Of a stretch of DNA of 64,000 nt, positions 25,620-33,831 are shown one piece after another (position 1 is the first letter of the stretch; each line of letters starts with the position of its first letter). The stretch lies in contig NZ_FXTP01000014.1 in assembly GCF_900182705.1 (NCBI RefSeq), positions 1-64,000 of the forward strand, read 5' to 3'. Origin of the DNA: Gracilimonas mengyeensis. GTDB taxonomy: Bacteria; Bacteroidota; Rhodothermia; Balneolales; Balneolaceae. The position numbers and the translations under genes are program-made. The notes below the pieces were generated by a model. That model made no database searches. It had not been told where the DNA came from and saw only the letters and a program-made list of their open reading frames with translations.

Positions 25620-27503
25620 ATGAAATATCTATCCTTTCTACTTTTCTTTCTTTTTGCATTACATAGTTTGGCATCAGCCCAGCGATACGAACTTAGCTGG
25701 AGCGAGGAATTCAACCAGGAAGAGCTGGATGAAGATACCTGGATTAAATGGCATCGTACGGCTTATAACGAGGAGCATCAATATTATACCTCGCGTGATA
25801 CGAATGTGTACCTTGATGATGGCATGTTACACCTGGTAGGATTGCGAGAAAACTTTGGTGGACGAAAATGGACCTCCGGCCGCATTGAGTCTGATAATAG
25901 ATTTGAATTCCAATATGGACGGGTTGAGATCCGAGCCAAACTCCCCGAAGGCAAAGGACTTTGGCCTGCTTTTTGGATGTTGGGCAGTGATATCTCACAA
26001 ATAGGATGGCCTTACAGTGGCGAGATTGACATTATGGAATACCGGGGACATTTACCCAGCCAAACTTCAGGCACCGTCCATTTTTCCAGTGTAGCACCAC
26101 CAGGCTCCGGCAATGCAAATGCCGACCGACGGTATATCGGCTCCGACTATGACTTACCTTCCGGCTCTTTTTCGGAAGAATTCCAACTCTTTCAGTTTGA
26201 ATGGACTGATTCCATGATGACCTGGTTTATCAATGATCAGGAATTTTTCCAGCTTTCCCGTGAAGAAATATTAGCTCAAACTAACTACTATCCGTTTGAT
26301 CAGCCCTTTTACTTCATTTTGAATCTGGCAATTGGCGGAAATTTCCTGGGTGACCAACAGCCGGACGCTTCAACCCCCAATCGTAACGAAGTCTTAGTAG
26401 ATTATGTACGGGTATATCAGGACATCAACAAAAAACCGGTGATTATAGCAACTTACGATAGCCTTCAAGCCGTTCAAACTTTAGAAGCCTTTGAGCTGGA
26501 AGCCGACGTGACTGATGAAGATGGTGAAGTGGAATGGGTGCGTTTTTATATCAACGATGAAAGAATAGGCATCGATACCGAAGCCCCGTATACCGCCACC
26601 TGGACTCCCAAAATAGACGGTTGCTATCCCTTAAAAATCGAAGCCTACGACAATGATAATGGCATCTCAAGCTACTCAGGTGAAGTTACCCTTGTAGCGG
26701 GCAGTGGCTGTGAAAAGGCATCTTTTGGAGAAGAACCGGCCCAATTTCCCGGCACCTTGCAACTGGAGTGGTATGATTACGGAGGCCTGGATGTTTCCTA
26801 TTATGACACCACCCCCGATACCAACCTGGGTAATGGCTCAGGCAATGACTTCCGCACCACCGAAGCGGTGGATATCATCCCCGACGAAAATGAATCAGGC
26901 AATTACCTGATTTCCAATACCGAGATCGGAGAATGGACCAAATACCAGCTGGAGATCGAGGAATCCGGACTCTATGATATTGAGTTGCGGACGGTACCCG
27001 GAGAAGGTTCTGCCCGAATTGACTTCAAGCTTGACGGTAAGGAATGGATTTACTTTAACCGGATTTCAAGCAGGGAAGGAGAAAACTATCATATCAAGAC
27101 CATCAGCGGCGAACAGCTTGAAGAAGGGACACACGAGCTGGAAATGTTCATTAGCATCGCTGGCGGGGTGCAACCCGACTACCTGAAAGCTACGCTCACC
27201 CAAAGCACCTCCACCGAGCATCCTTCTCAAGCATTCCCTGCCTCCATTACATTGGCCCAGAATTATCCCAATCCATTTAATCCTTCCACTGAAATTGCCT
27301 TCAACTTAAGTAAAGCGGAGAGTGTACATTTAGCTGTTTATAATAGCATTGGCCAGCATATTGAAACCTTGCGTTCTGGGCGCTTCCATGAAGGTTCTCA
27401 CTCGGTGCGTTTTAATGCACAGAATCTAAGCAGTGGGATCTATTACTACCAGCTTAAAACGTCTGCCACAGTGATTACCAGAAAAATGATTCTGATGAAA
27501 TAA
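25620..27503 (+). CDS. Modular GH16 endo-beta-glucanase with Ig-like, CBM6-like and sorting domains
   Basis: The 627-residue protein has a signal peptide (to about Ala 20), a GH16 domain (21-270) with catalytic SGEIDIMEYRG (Glu 135, Asp 137, Glu 140), an Ig-like domain (about 275-355, DVTDEDGEVEWVRFYINDER), a CBM6-like domain (about 385-510, ESGLYDIELRTVPGEGSARI) and a C-terminal sorting tail (about 545-627) with NYPNPFNPSTEIAFNLSKAE and ending TRKMILMK. The tail is of the type routed to the surface by the type IX system or its relatives. It is translationally close to the lipoprotein GH16. The two probably attack the same glucan, one fixed by lipid, one by the tail. Confidence 0.94.
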   Translation: MKYLSFLLFFLFALHSLASAQRYELSWSEEFNQEELDEDTWIKWHRTAYNEEHQYYTSRDTNVYLDDGMLHLVGLRENFGGRKWTSGRIESDNRFEFQYGRVEIRAKLPEGKGLWPAFWMLGSDISQIGWPYSGEIDIMEYRGHLPSQTSGTVHFSSVAPPGSGNANADRRYIGSDYDLPSGSFSEEFQLFQFEWTDSMMTWFINDQEFFQLSREEILAQTNYYPFDQPFYFILNLAIGGNFLGDQQPDASTPNRNEVLVDYVRVYQDINKKPVIIATYDSLQAVQTLEAFELEADVTDEDGEVEWVRFYINDERIGIDTEAPYTATWTPKIDGCYPLKIEAYDNDNGISSYSGEVTLVAGSGCEKASFGEEPAQFPGTLQLEWYDYGGLDVSYYDTTPDTNLGNGSGNDFRTTEAVDIIPDENESGNYLISNTEIGEWTKYQLEIEESGLYDIELRTVPGEGSARIDFKLDGKEWIYFNRISSREGENYHIKTISGEQLEEGTHELEMFISIAGGVQPDYLKATLTQSTSTEHPSQAFPASITLAQNYPNPFNPSTEIAFNLSKAESVHLAVYNSIGQHIETLRSGRFHEGSHSVRFNAQNLSSGIYYYQLKTSATVITRKMILMK

Positions 27504-27543
27504 GGCCATTACTAACAGTTCTTCCTGGTTAAGGAACTACGAA

Positions 27544-29274
27544 CTATTGCCAGAGGTACTTTGAATTGCCTCGTAAGGCAGGATCATCCATATGATCCAT
27601 AAGCTTTTCAAAGGAAGCGGTATCTACTTTGGTTGTTGATGAAGCTCTCAATTGCTTTAACTTATTCACCACATTGTAGTACCGTTTCATTTCAGCGAGC
27701 AACTCTTCCCTTGCCTCCTCAAAAGAGGTTTCCTTCTGCTCCCGGTCTTCTACATACAAAACAAAAAAAGTGTCATTGCTTCCTACAATCACTGGCGCTC
27801 CCATTGGAGCTCTGAAGATGTGAGAACTGAGTGTACCAAAGGTTTCTGCTTTTTCATTTTGGTACTGCTTATATCCATCAAACGATGCCGGAGTTCTTTC
27901 CCCTTCTTGAATTCGTTCCTTTATGCGTTTTGCGCCTGCAATATCTCCGGCATTTATTATCCAGCCGGTAAACCGTTTATTGGTTATGGTATTCATTCCC
28001 AAACCTTCAAATGCTTCTCTCTGCTCTTCTTCAGATATCTCAGGTACCGGTTGATTGGCCAGGTATTCTTTTACCCGGTATGCTTTATAAAAAGTAGTTT
28101 TGTATTCCACATTATTTGCTACAATAGGATCTTCCCCAATGTTTTGCTCCATCCCCGCTTCATAAAACACTTGATTCCTCAAAGCCCGGCCCACGGAAGC
28201 CATTGTTCGCGTACGAGCTTCTTCCATAGGGATGGTTTTTAGCCAGTCCGCATAATTTTCGGCAGTAAAGTATTTTTCTTCTCCCAGATGCTGATAACTC
28301 GCCAATATTGTTCCGGGGGTAAGGTCTTCTCTTACCGATTGCACTTCTGAAGTACTGGGGTAAGACTGTATTTGATCACTGCGATTCAGTGGATTATTTG
28401 TTTGTTGAGGCTTTAGGTTTTGTAAAGCCATAAAAAGTTGCTGTATCGCCTCCTGATCCACTTTCACGTCCAGGCTCTGCATGTAGGTCTGCACAAAAGC
28501 GTCCCCTTTCAGGTTTTTAATGCGATTTTTAGTGAGTCCTGTGATCCCCCTCTTTTTGTATTCAAATTCTGATTGAGTGATCAGCGGGTTTCCAATGCGG
28601 TGATCTACATAAATAATATGATAGCCCTGCCGTGAGCGTACAGGTTCGGAATATTCACCGGCCTTCAGCTGGTAAGCGGCCTCTCCAAAGGCATCATCTA
28701 CATTAAAGTAGCTTATCTCCCCTATATAACCGGCTGTAGAATCGTATTTAGACAGATGATAGATCTCATTTGCCAGATCTAAAAATTTCTCCCCATCCTC
28801 CAGGCGCTGATAGGCTTGATGGGCTTTCTCCTGATTCGTAAAGAAAAGATGGCTAACATGCAGCTTAATTTTGCTGTTATAAAAAGCCGCTTGTATTTGC
28901 TCCTCGGTGGGTAACGACAGCGTGTCCAGGAAAGAGGATGAATAAAAGCGGTCAGCTATAGAAAGGCGACGTACCTGATCTTTATAATCGAAAAAGGCCT
29001 CATCCAATACATTAAATTCTTGCGCCTGCTGGGCTAATAACAATTCATCCCGTAGCTTTTGCAGAAAGCGATACCTGTTTTCCCGGGTATCGTTGGCACC
29101 GGTGTTGATCAGGTGTTCGATATACGCCTTTTCAAAAAAATGAGACCTGACGGTATCGGTATTAACAATCGCTACAACCGGCCCTTCACTAAAACTTTGC
29201 TGAGCTTGAGGCTGCCCATCACCGCATGAGCAGATATACAGTGAGATCAGGACTAAATAGATTGCTGTTCTCAT
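27544..29274 (-). CDS. PpiC/SurA-type peptidyl-prolyl isomerase lipoprotein
   Basis: A 576-residue protein with a lipoprotein-like signal (MRTAIYLVLISLYICSCGDG). A parvulin domain lies at about 134-225: KLHVSHLFFTNQEKAHQAY, YIGEISYFNVDDAFGEAAYQ and VRSRQGYHIIYVDHR. It is flanked by helical SurA-like regions, and a second, weaker rotamase-like region follows toward the C-terminus. It probably helps fold outer-membrane or exported proteins. It lies 106 bp after the PorV-like gene at the end of the minus-strand operon, so it may serve the surface proteins made there. Confidence 0.85.
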   Translation of the reverse strand: MRTAIYLVLISLYICSCGDGQPQAQQSFSEGPVVAIVNTDTVRSHFFEKAYIEHLINTGANDTRENRYRFLQKLRDELLLAQQAQEFNVLDEAFFDYKDQVRRLSIADRFYSSSFLDTLSLPTEEQIQAAFYNSKIKLHVSHLFFTNQEKAHQAYQRLEDGEKFLDLANEIYHLSKYDSTAGYIGEISYFNVDDAFGEAAYQLKAGEYSEPVRSRQGYHIIYVDHRIGNPLITQSEFEYKKRGITGLTKNRIKNLKGDAFVQTYMQSLDVKVDQEAIQQLFMALQNLKPQQTNNPLNRSDQIQSYPSTSEVQSVREDLTPGTILASYQHLGEEKYFTAENYADWLKTIPMEEARTRTMASVGRALRNQVFYEAGMEQNIGEDPIVANNVEYKTTFYKAYRVKEYLANQPVPEISEEEQREAFEGLGMNTITNKRFTGWIINAGDIAGAKRIKERIQEGERTPASFDGYKQYQNEKAETFGTLSSHIFRAPMGAPVIVGSNDTFFVLYVEDREQKETSFEEAREELLAEMKRYYNVVNKLKQLRASSTTKVDTASFEKLMDHMDDPALRGNSKYLWQ

Positions 29275-29380
29275 ATAGAAAATAATTCTTATTCGCGCTT
29301 TATTATTATTGAAAGCTGGATTAGGCGTATATGTCAGAAATGCTGGTTACTGATGATGAATAGTAAGGCTTAAAAACAAA

Positions 29381-30421
29381 TCAGAAATAAATCCTGAAAT
29401 CTATCATCCGTACATTTTCAAGATAATTTTGCTGAGCAATTGCGAAATCAAATCCTACCCGCAATGAGCTTAATGCCATATCCAGGCCGGCTCCGTAACT
29501 CAAATGATTATCAACATCATCAATAAACAAATCTTTATAGCCTACACGCACATAGAAATTTGTAGAATTGGTTGAAAATACGAACTCACTGCCAAAGTCT
29601 CCGTTCAAATACTGATCGTTGGTTTGATGTGATTCTCCCATTAACCGAAGCTCATAATACTCATCCTTTATCACCGGGACCATCACTCCAAACTTAAAAG
29701 AAAGTGGAAGCTTCCATTCCTGGGTCTCTCTTCGAACAAAAACCCGTTCGTTATTTCCCTCATAGTTTTCATCCGGGTCGTAAGTATCCCGAACATTGAT
29801 ACCATCCATCTGCATTTGTCCACCAAAATTCTGGATGGAAGCCGCAAGAGTGAGTCCATTGATGTAGTCGGTGATCAAAGTAAGACCAATATCTACCGCC
29901 ACCGTGTTGGCGTTCATATCCCAGATGCGCTGGGTGATATATTTAGCTTGCCCGCCGATAAAGAAGTTACTGGTGAGCGGTTGGGCATAACTGATACCAA
30001 ATACCATATCTGCCGCATCAAATAACTCTCCGTTGCCATTTGGGTTTAATTCTGTAGTAACCTCCATGGTTCCGTAATCCAACATGGCCCCACTGATACC
30101 AATTACGCCTTTTTCGGTTATTGGAAGGGTGATGCCCAGCGCATTGTATTCAATGTCTGCAAACATTTTGTAATTCGTCAGAAATACACCTCCGCGTTTG
30201 CCTTCGTGGGGAATGGCAATGCCTGATGCATTCCAAAACAGTGCGTCTACGCCCCGAGCTGAAGCTGTATAAGCATGGCCTAATGCTGAAGCCCGTGAAC
30301 CGGTTCCCAAGGTCAAAAAAGGCGCGGCAGTGGTACCAACTTTACTTTGGGCCATGGCCTCTCCGGCTGCTAACAGCACGATAAAGACAAACAACAAACA
30401 GCTACGCAATGACTTTTTCAT
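29381..30421 (-). CDS. PorV/PorQ-family outer membrane protein
   Basis: I prefer the ATG at 30421, giving the signal peptide MKKSLRSCLLFVFIVLLAAG; an in-frame ATG at 30439 adds six residues. The mature part begins with the PorV/PorQ hallmark FLTLGTGSRASALGHAYTAS and ALFWNASGIA, then an amphipathic beta-barrel ending MIDFRIYF. PorV shuttles type IX cargo to the attachment machinery; many paralogues are encoded next to secreted cargo. It follows the 1126-residue protein by 23 bp, so these are likely partners. Confidence 0.88.
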   Translation of the reverse strand: MKKSLRSCLLFVFIVLLAAGEAMAQSKVGTTAAPFLTLGTGSRASALGHAYTASARGVDALFWNASGIAIPHEGKRGGVFLTNYKMFADIEYNALGITLPITEKGVIGISGAMLDYGTMEVTTELNPNGNGELFDAADMVFGISYAQPLTSNFFIGGQAKYITQRIWDMNANTVAVDIGLTLITDYINGLTLAASIQNFGGQMQMDGINVRDTYDPDENYEGNNERVFVRRETQEWKLPLSFKFGVMVPVIKDEYYELRLMGESHQTNDQYLNGDFGSEFVFSTNSTNFYVRVGYKDLFIDDVDNHLSYGAGLDMALSSLRVGFDFAIAQQNYLENVRMIDFRIYF

Positions 30422-30444
30422 GATTTTGTTTCTAAACATCTAAT

Positions 30445-33400
30445 CTATTTTACAATTGCAAATTTACCGGTCATCTCCCCTATTCCCGGGGCTTTTACAT
30501 GATACACATACACGCCGTAGGCCAAGTCCAGACCATCCTTGGTGCGCAGGTCCCAGTCAAGATCGCCGTCATTGGTATTGGTGTTATGTTCCAGGGTTTG
30601 TATGGTCTCGCCCCGGACATTGAAAATTCTGATCGTACACTTCTGGGGCAGGTTGATGAACTTTATTTTGCGTTCTCCCCGTCCTTCCAGCGAACTACTA
30701 ACTCTTGGCTCATATAAGGAATAGGATAAATATGGGTTCGGAACCACCTTGATATCCTTGAGTTCATCCGCCGCTCTTTCTTCATCAACAGAAGCTCTTG
30801 AAGTGGTAAACTGGAAGAAATCGCCGGTAGCAAAAGGCTTCCGGTTTGCAATCCGCAGTACTTCGCCCTCTCCAGGAGGAACCGAGCTTTCTCCGGCTGG
30901 CAGACGGAAGTTTATGTTATGGCGTAAAAGCCGCACGGCAGCCGAAGGTTGCTCCATAATGATCAGTTCATCGGCATAATCGAACTCTTCATTCTCGTTA
31001 TGATCCAGAATCAATAACTCTGCCAACTCACCGGTTTTCAGGTTCACCGCAATCACATTCAGGGAATCTCTCAAATAGGTGGCAGTTTGAAAACGCGGTG
31101 GATAATAGATGTCTTCATCCGACCACCGAAGCTCAAAGTTGTCCGGCGTACGTACGCCATTCGGTGAATCGTTAACCTCAATTTCTGCCACCCAATTGGT
31201 TTCATAGCCATCTACACGGCGGGGATCAAAATTGTACTGTTCGTTCTCTTCTCCGTAGTTGCCAATCCAGCCAGACCTGCTCAGGTCATATCCTATTTCA
31301 AGATCATTCTGAAATTGAAGGATAATGCCTTCTGAAACCGGTGAAGATTCTTCCATCCCTCGATGGCGCAATAAGGTATCCCCTCTGGTCATGTTGATTA
31401 AGTCATAAAAAGCAGTCGTATAAAACTCAGGGCTGTCGCGGGTATCGGCAGAATCCTGAAATTGCACTTTGTAGGTATCTCCGAAGTTCACCTCTTCTTC
31501 GTCTACAATGGTAACTGACATGGATCCTGTACCTACTCCACCTGTAACACTACTAAGGTCTTCTTCCGTCCCGCTTTCAATGTATCCTGCCGGTTTCGCT
31601 CTCGGCGTCACAGCACGGGCATTTTGGGACGAGCCTGTAAGGTTGAAGAACTGGTCAACCCCGAAGTTGAAAACGTTTTCCTGTGGATCAATTTCCACTT
31701 TACCCGTCGAATCCACTACTCCACGGTCGTATGCAACCAAAGCGTAGTAATAAGTTACCCCATTGGTCACGTCTTCATCTACATAGAAAAACTGGAGACC
31801 GGTATCATCCCCCAAATCGTAGGATGCTGTATTGTCTAAAACCGGCAAGGTTCCGGTGACGCCGTTTACCAGATCCCACTGGGCCAGTGGTTTATAGAAG
31901 GTTGGCGTTCCGTTTACGTCTGTTATGGTACGAGCATCACTTAAGATATTATTGGTACCTTTGTAGAGCCTATATCCTTCAAAATCAAATTCCTGGGTAA
32001 ACCGGTCAAAGCTTGCAACTGATACCGAATCCCACCCAAGCGTTACCTTGCCATCGCCAGCGATAGCCGTTAAAGTTGGGGCGAATGGAGGCTGGGCAAA
32101 GTTGTAATTGGCATCGTATATATTTTGTACGGTGATGCGGTTTTTGAAAAAATCAGATTCATTCTCACCAAACAACCACGACAAAGAGAAATAATCACTA
32201 ACCCCGGGCGGCAGCACTACCGGACCTGAAGTAAACATGATAAATGGTTCGTTGTTATTGAGTACTTCCGGTTCTTTCCCAATCTCCCCAAACAGATTCT
32301 CCTTCACACTTTCCCAAATAAACTGATCTTCTGCCATGATGGTGTTTTCATAGTTAGAGCGAATACCCAGCTCAAAACCAGTTAATCCAATTTGGTCTGA
32401 TTCGTTGATATCCAGACGGTCAAAATCTCTTTCGCCTTCCTGTGGAATACCATCGGCTTCACCAAAATCGGGGCCGTTGTACCCCAGGTCATTAGGTCCC
32501 AAACCGTCAACACCGGTATCATCATTTAAGAATTCTCCCGGATCCCACCGATCATTGTTATTGGCATCGTCGAAGGTAGTCCAGTTGCCGTTTTCATCCC
32601 CGGTCCAGAATAAACCGGCCTGATAGGCGGGCAGCTGTTCAATGGGGCCATAAAAACGCTCAAAGTTAAGCACGTCATAATTTCCTTCGATGTAAGTTCT
32701 GATGGCACTTTGTCCTTCAATCATCATCCCGGCACCAGAGTCACGTCTTTCATCCGCGATACCATCTTCATCGTTATCAAGTCCATCGAAGGGAGCCGCG
32801 GGACTTTCAAGAAATGCAAAACCCGTATATCCTACATCATAGGAACCTCCATTGGGCAGCTCACCAAGGCCATCACTGTCCCAGCCATAAGCAATATCCA
32901 GTTGGGCGTTAAAGGCTGCATTATCATCTGTTTCATCATTATCACCGCCTAATCCATAGTCATTGCCTTGTGCAAAAAAGAGGCTGTCGTGCTGGGTTTG
33001 CCCCACATTAGAAATACGATAAAGCATAAACATCACATCTTCAGCCAACACGTTGGCCCATTGAAGCAATCGTACCTCAATTTGCAGTCCTAATCCGCCT
33101 TTGGTAGAGTCGGTTGGGTCCGGGTAATACACGCCATATTCACTAAAAGGGTTGCCTGTTTCCGGGTCCAATTGATATCCCCGGTTATTTAAATCGTCCA
33201 GTACATAGTACGATTCAAGGTCAGCATTCAGGATTCCCTTACCGAAAAGCCCGTTCCATGAACCTGACCAACCGGGATCGTTGGGATTGTTCAATTTATC
33301 CGGCCATACATCCGGCCAGCTTTTGCTGTCGTTACTGATGGCCGGTATACGTTGGAAAGACCCGCTGATGGGGCTAATCCGATTTCTGTTTAAGAATCCT

Positions 33401-33825
33401 TCAACGGGCTGCATACTCCATAAGTCTCCCGAAGGACTTCTTCTCTGCCCCGTATCCCTGAAATTAATTGCAACCGGACTTAAGGTGGTATCTCGTTTAC
33501 CGGGATAAAATTCCTGCCATTTTTCTCTTTCACCGGGCACTTTTCCTACAATAAACAATCCAATACCATCTATATGGCGGCCACCAATAGAACGCGGCCA
33601 GATGCCATGAGGGATATCTCCCCAGCGAGCCATTTCCCCGGTATTCCGGTAATTGGTTTCGATGAGGTTACCATTCATCACCCCTCTCGATATCCAGTCG
33701 GGATCGCCACGGTATTCATCCGGGATCGTAGTTTGAGCCTGTATTTCCGCGGCCCAGGGCAAGATGGTAAGCCCTGCTAATACAATGATAAATAATGACC
33801 AATACTTCTTGAACATAGACTTCAT
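30445..33825 (-). CDS. Large secreted protein with FN3-like region and C-terminal sorting tail
   Basis: The 1126-residue product has a signal peptide (to about residue 31, ending EIQAQ) and no catalytic domain I recognise. The N-terminal 550 residues are rich in Asp-containing loops such as DGLDNDEDGIADERRDSG and NDETDDNAAFN that could bind calcium. A fibronectin-like segment follows (TAIAGDGKVTLGWDSVSVAS; YYYALVAYDRGVVDS). The end (KVVPNPYLSYSLYEPR; IRIFNVRGETIQTLEHNTNT; ...GKFAIVK) is a sorting-type tail. It sits six bases after the TonB receptor gene, so it may be its surface partner in the way SusD serves SusC. Function unknown. Confidence 0.8.
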   Translation of the reverse strand: MKSMFKKYWSLFIIVLAGLTILPWAAEIQAQTTIPDEYRGDPDWISRGVMNGNLIETNYRNTGEMARWGDIPHGIWPRSIGGRHIDGIGLFIVGKVPGEREKWQEFYPGKRDTTLSPVAINFRDTGQRRSPSGDLWSMQPVEGFLNRNRISPISGSFQRIPAISNDSKSWPDVWPDKLNNPNDPGWSGSWNGLFGKGILNADLESYYVLDDLNNRGYQLDPETGNPFSEYGVYYPDPTDSTKGGLGLQIEVRLLQWANVLAEDVMFMLYRISNVGQTQHDSLFFAQGNDYGLGGDNDETDDNAAFNAQLDIAYGWDSDGLGELPNGGSYDVGYTGFAFLESPAAPFDGLDNDEDGIADERRDSGAGMMIEGQSAIRTYIEGNYDVLNFERFYGPIEQLPAYQAGLFWTGDENGNWTTFDDANNNDRWDPGEFLNDDTGVDGLGPNDLGYNGPDFGEADGIPQEGERDFDRLDINESDQIGLTGFELGIRSNYENTIMAEDQFIWESVKENLFGEIGKEPEVLNNNEPFIMFTSGPVVLPPGVSDYFSLSWLFGENESDFFKNRITVQNIYDANYNFAQPPFAPTLTAIAGDGKVTLGWDSVSVASFDRFTQEFDFEGYRLYKGTNNILSDARTITDVNGTPTFYKPLAQWDLVNGVTGTLPVLDNTASYDLGDDTGLQFFYVDEDVTNGVTYYYALVAYDRGVVDSTGKVEIDPQENVFNFGVDQFFNLTGSSQNARAVTPRAKPAGYIESGTEEDLSSVTGGVGTGSMSVTIVDEEEVNFGDTYKVQFQDSADTRDSPEFYTTAFYDLINMTRGDTLLRHRGMEESSPVSEGIILQFQNDLEIGYDLSRSGWIGNYGEENEQYNFDPRRVDGYETNWVAEIEVNDSPNGVRTPDNFELRWSDEDIYYPPRFQTATYLRDSLNVIAVNLKTGELAELLILDHNENEEFDYADELIIMEQPSAAVRLLRHNINFRLPAGESSVPPGEGEVLRIANRKPFATGDFFQFTTSRASVDEERAADELKDIKVVPNPYLSYSLYEPRVSSSLEGRGERKIKFINLPQKCTIRIFNVRGETIQTLEHNTNTNDGDLDWDLRTKDGLDLAYGVYVYHVKAPGIGEMTGKFAIVK

Positions 33826-33831
33826 TAGATG

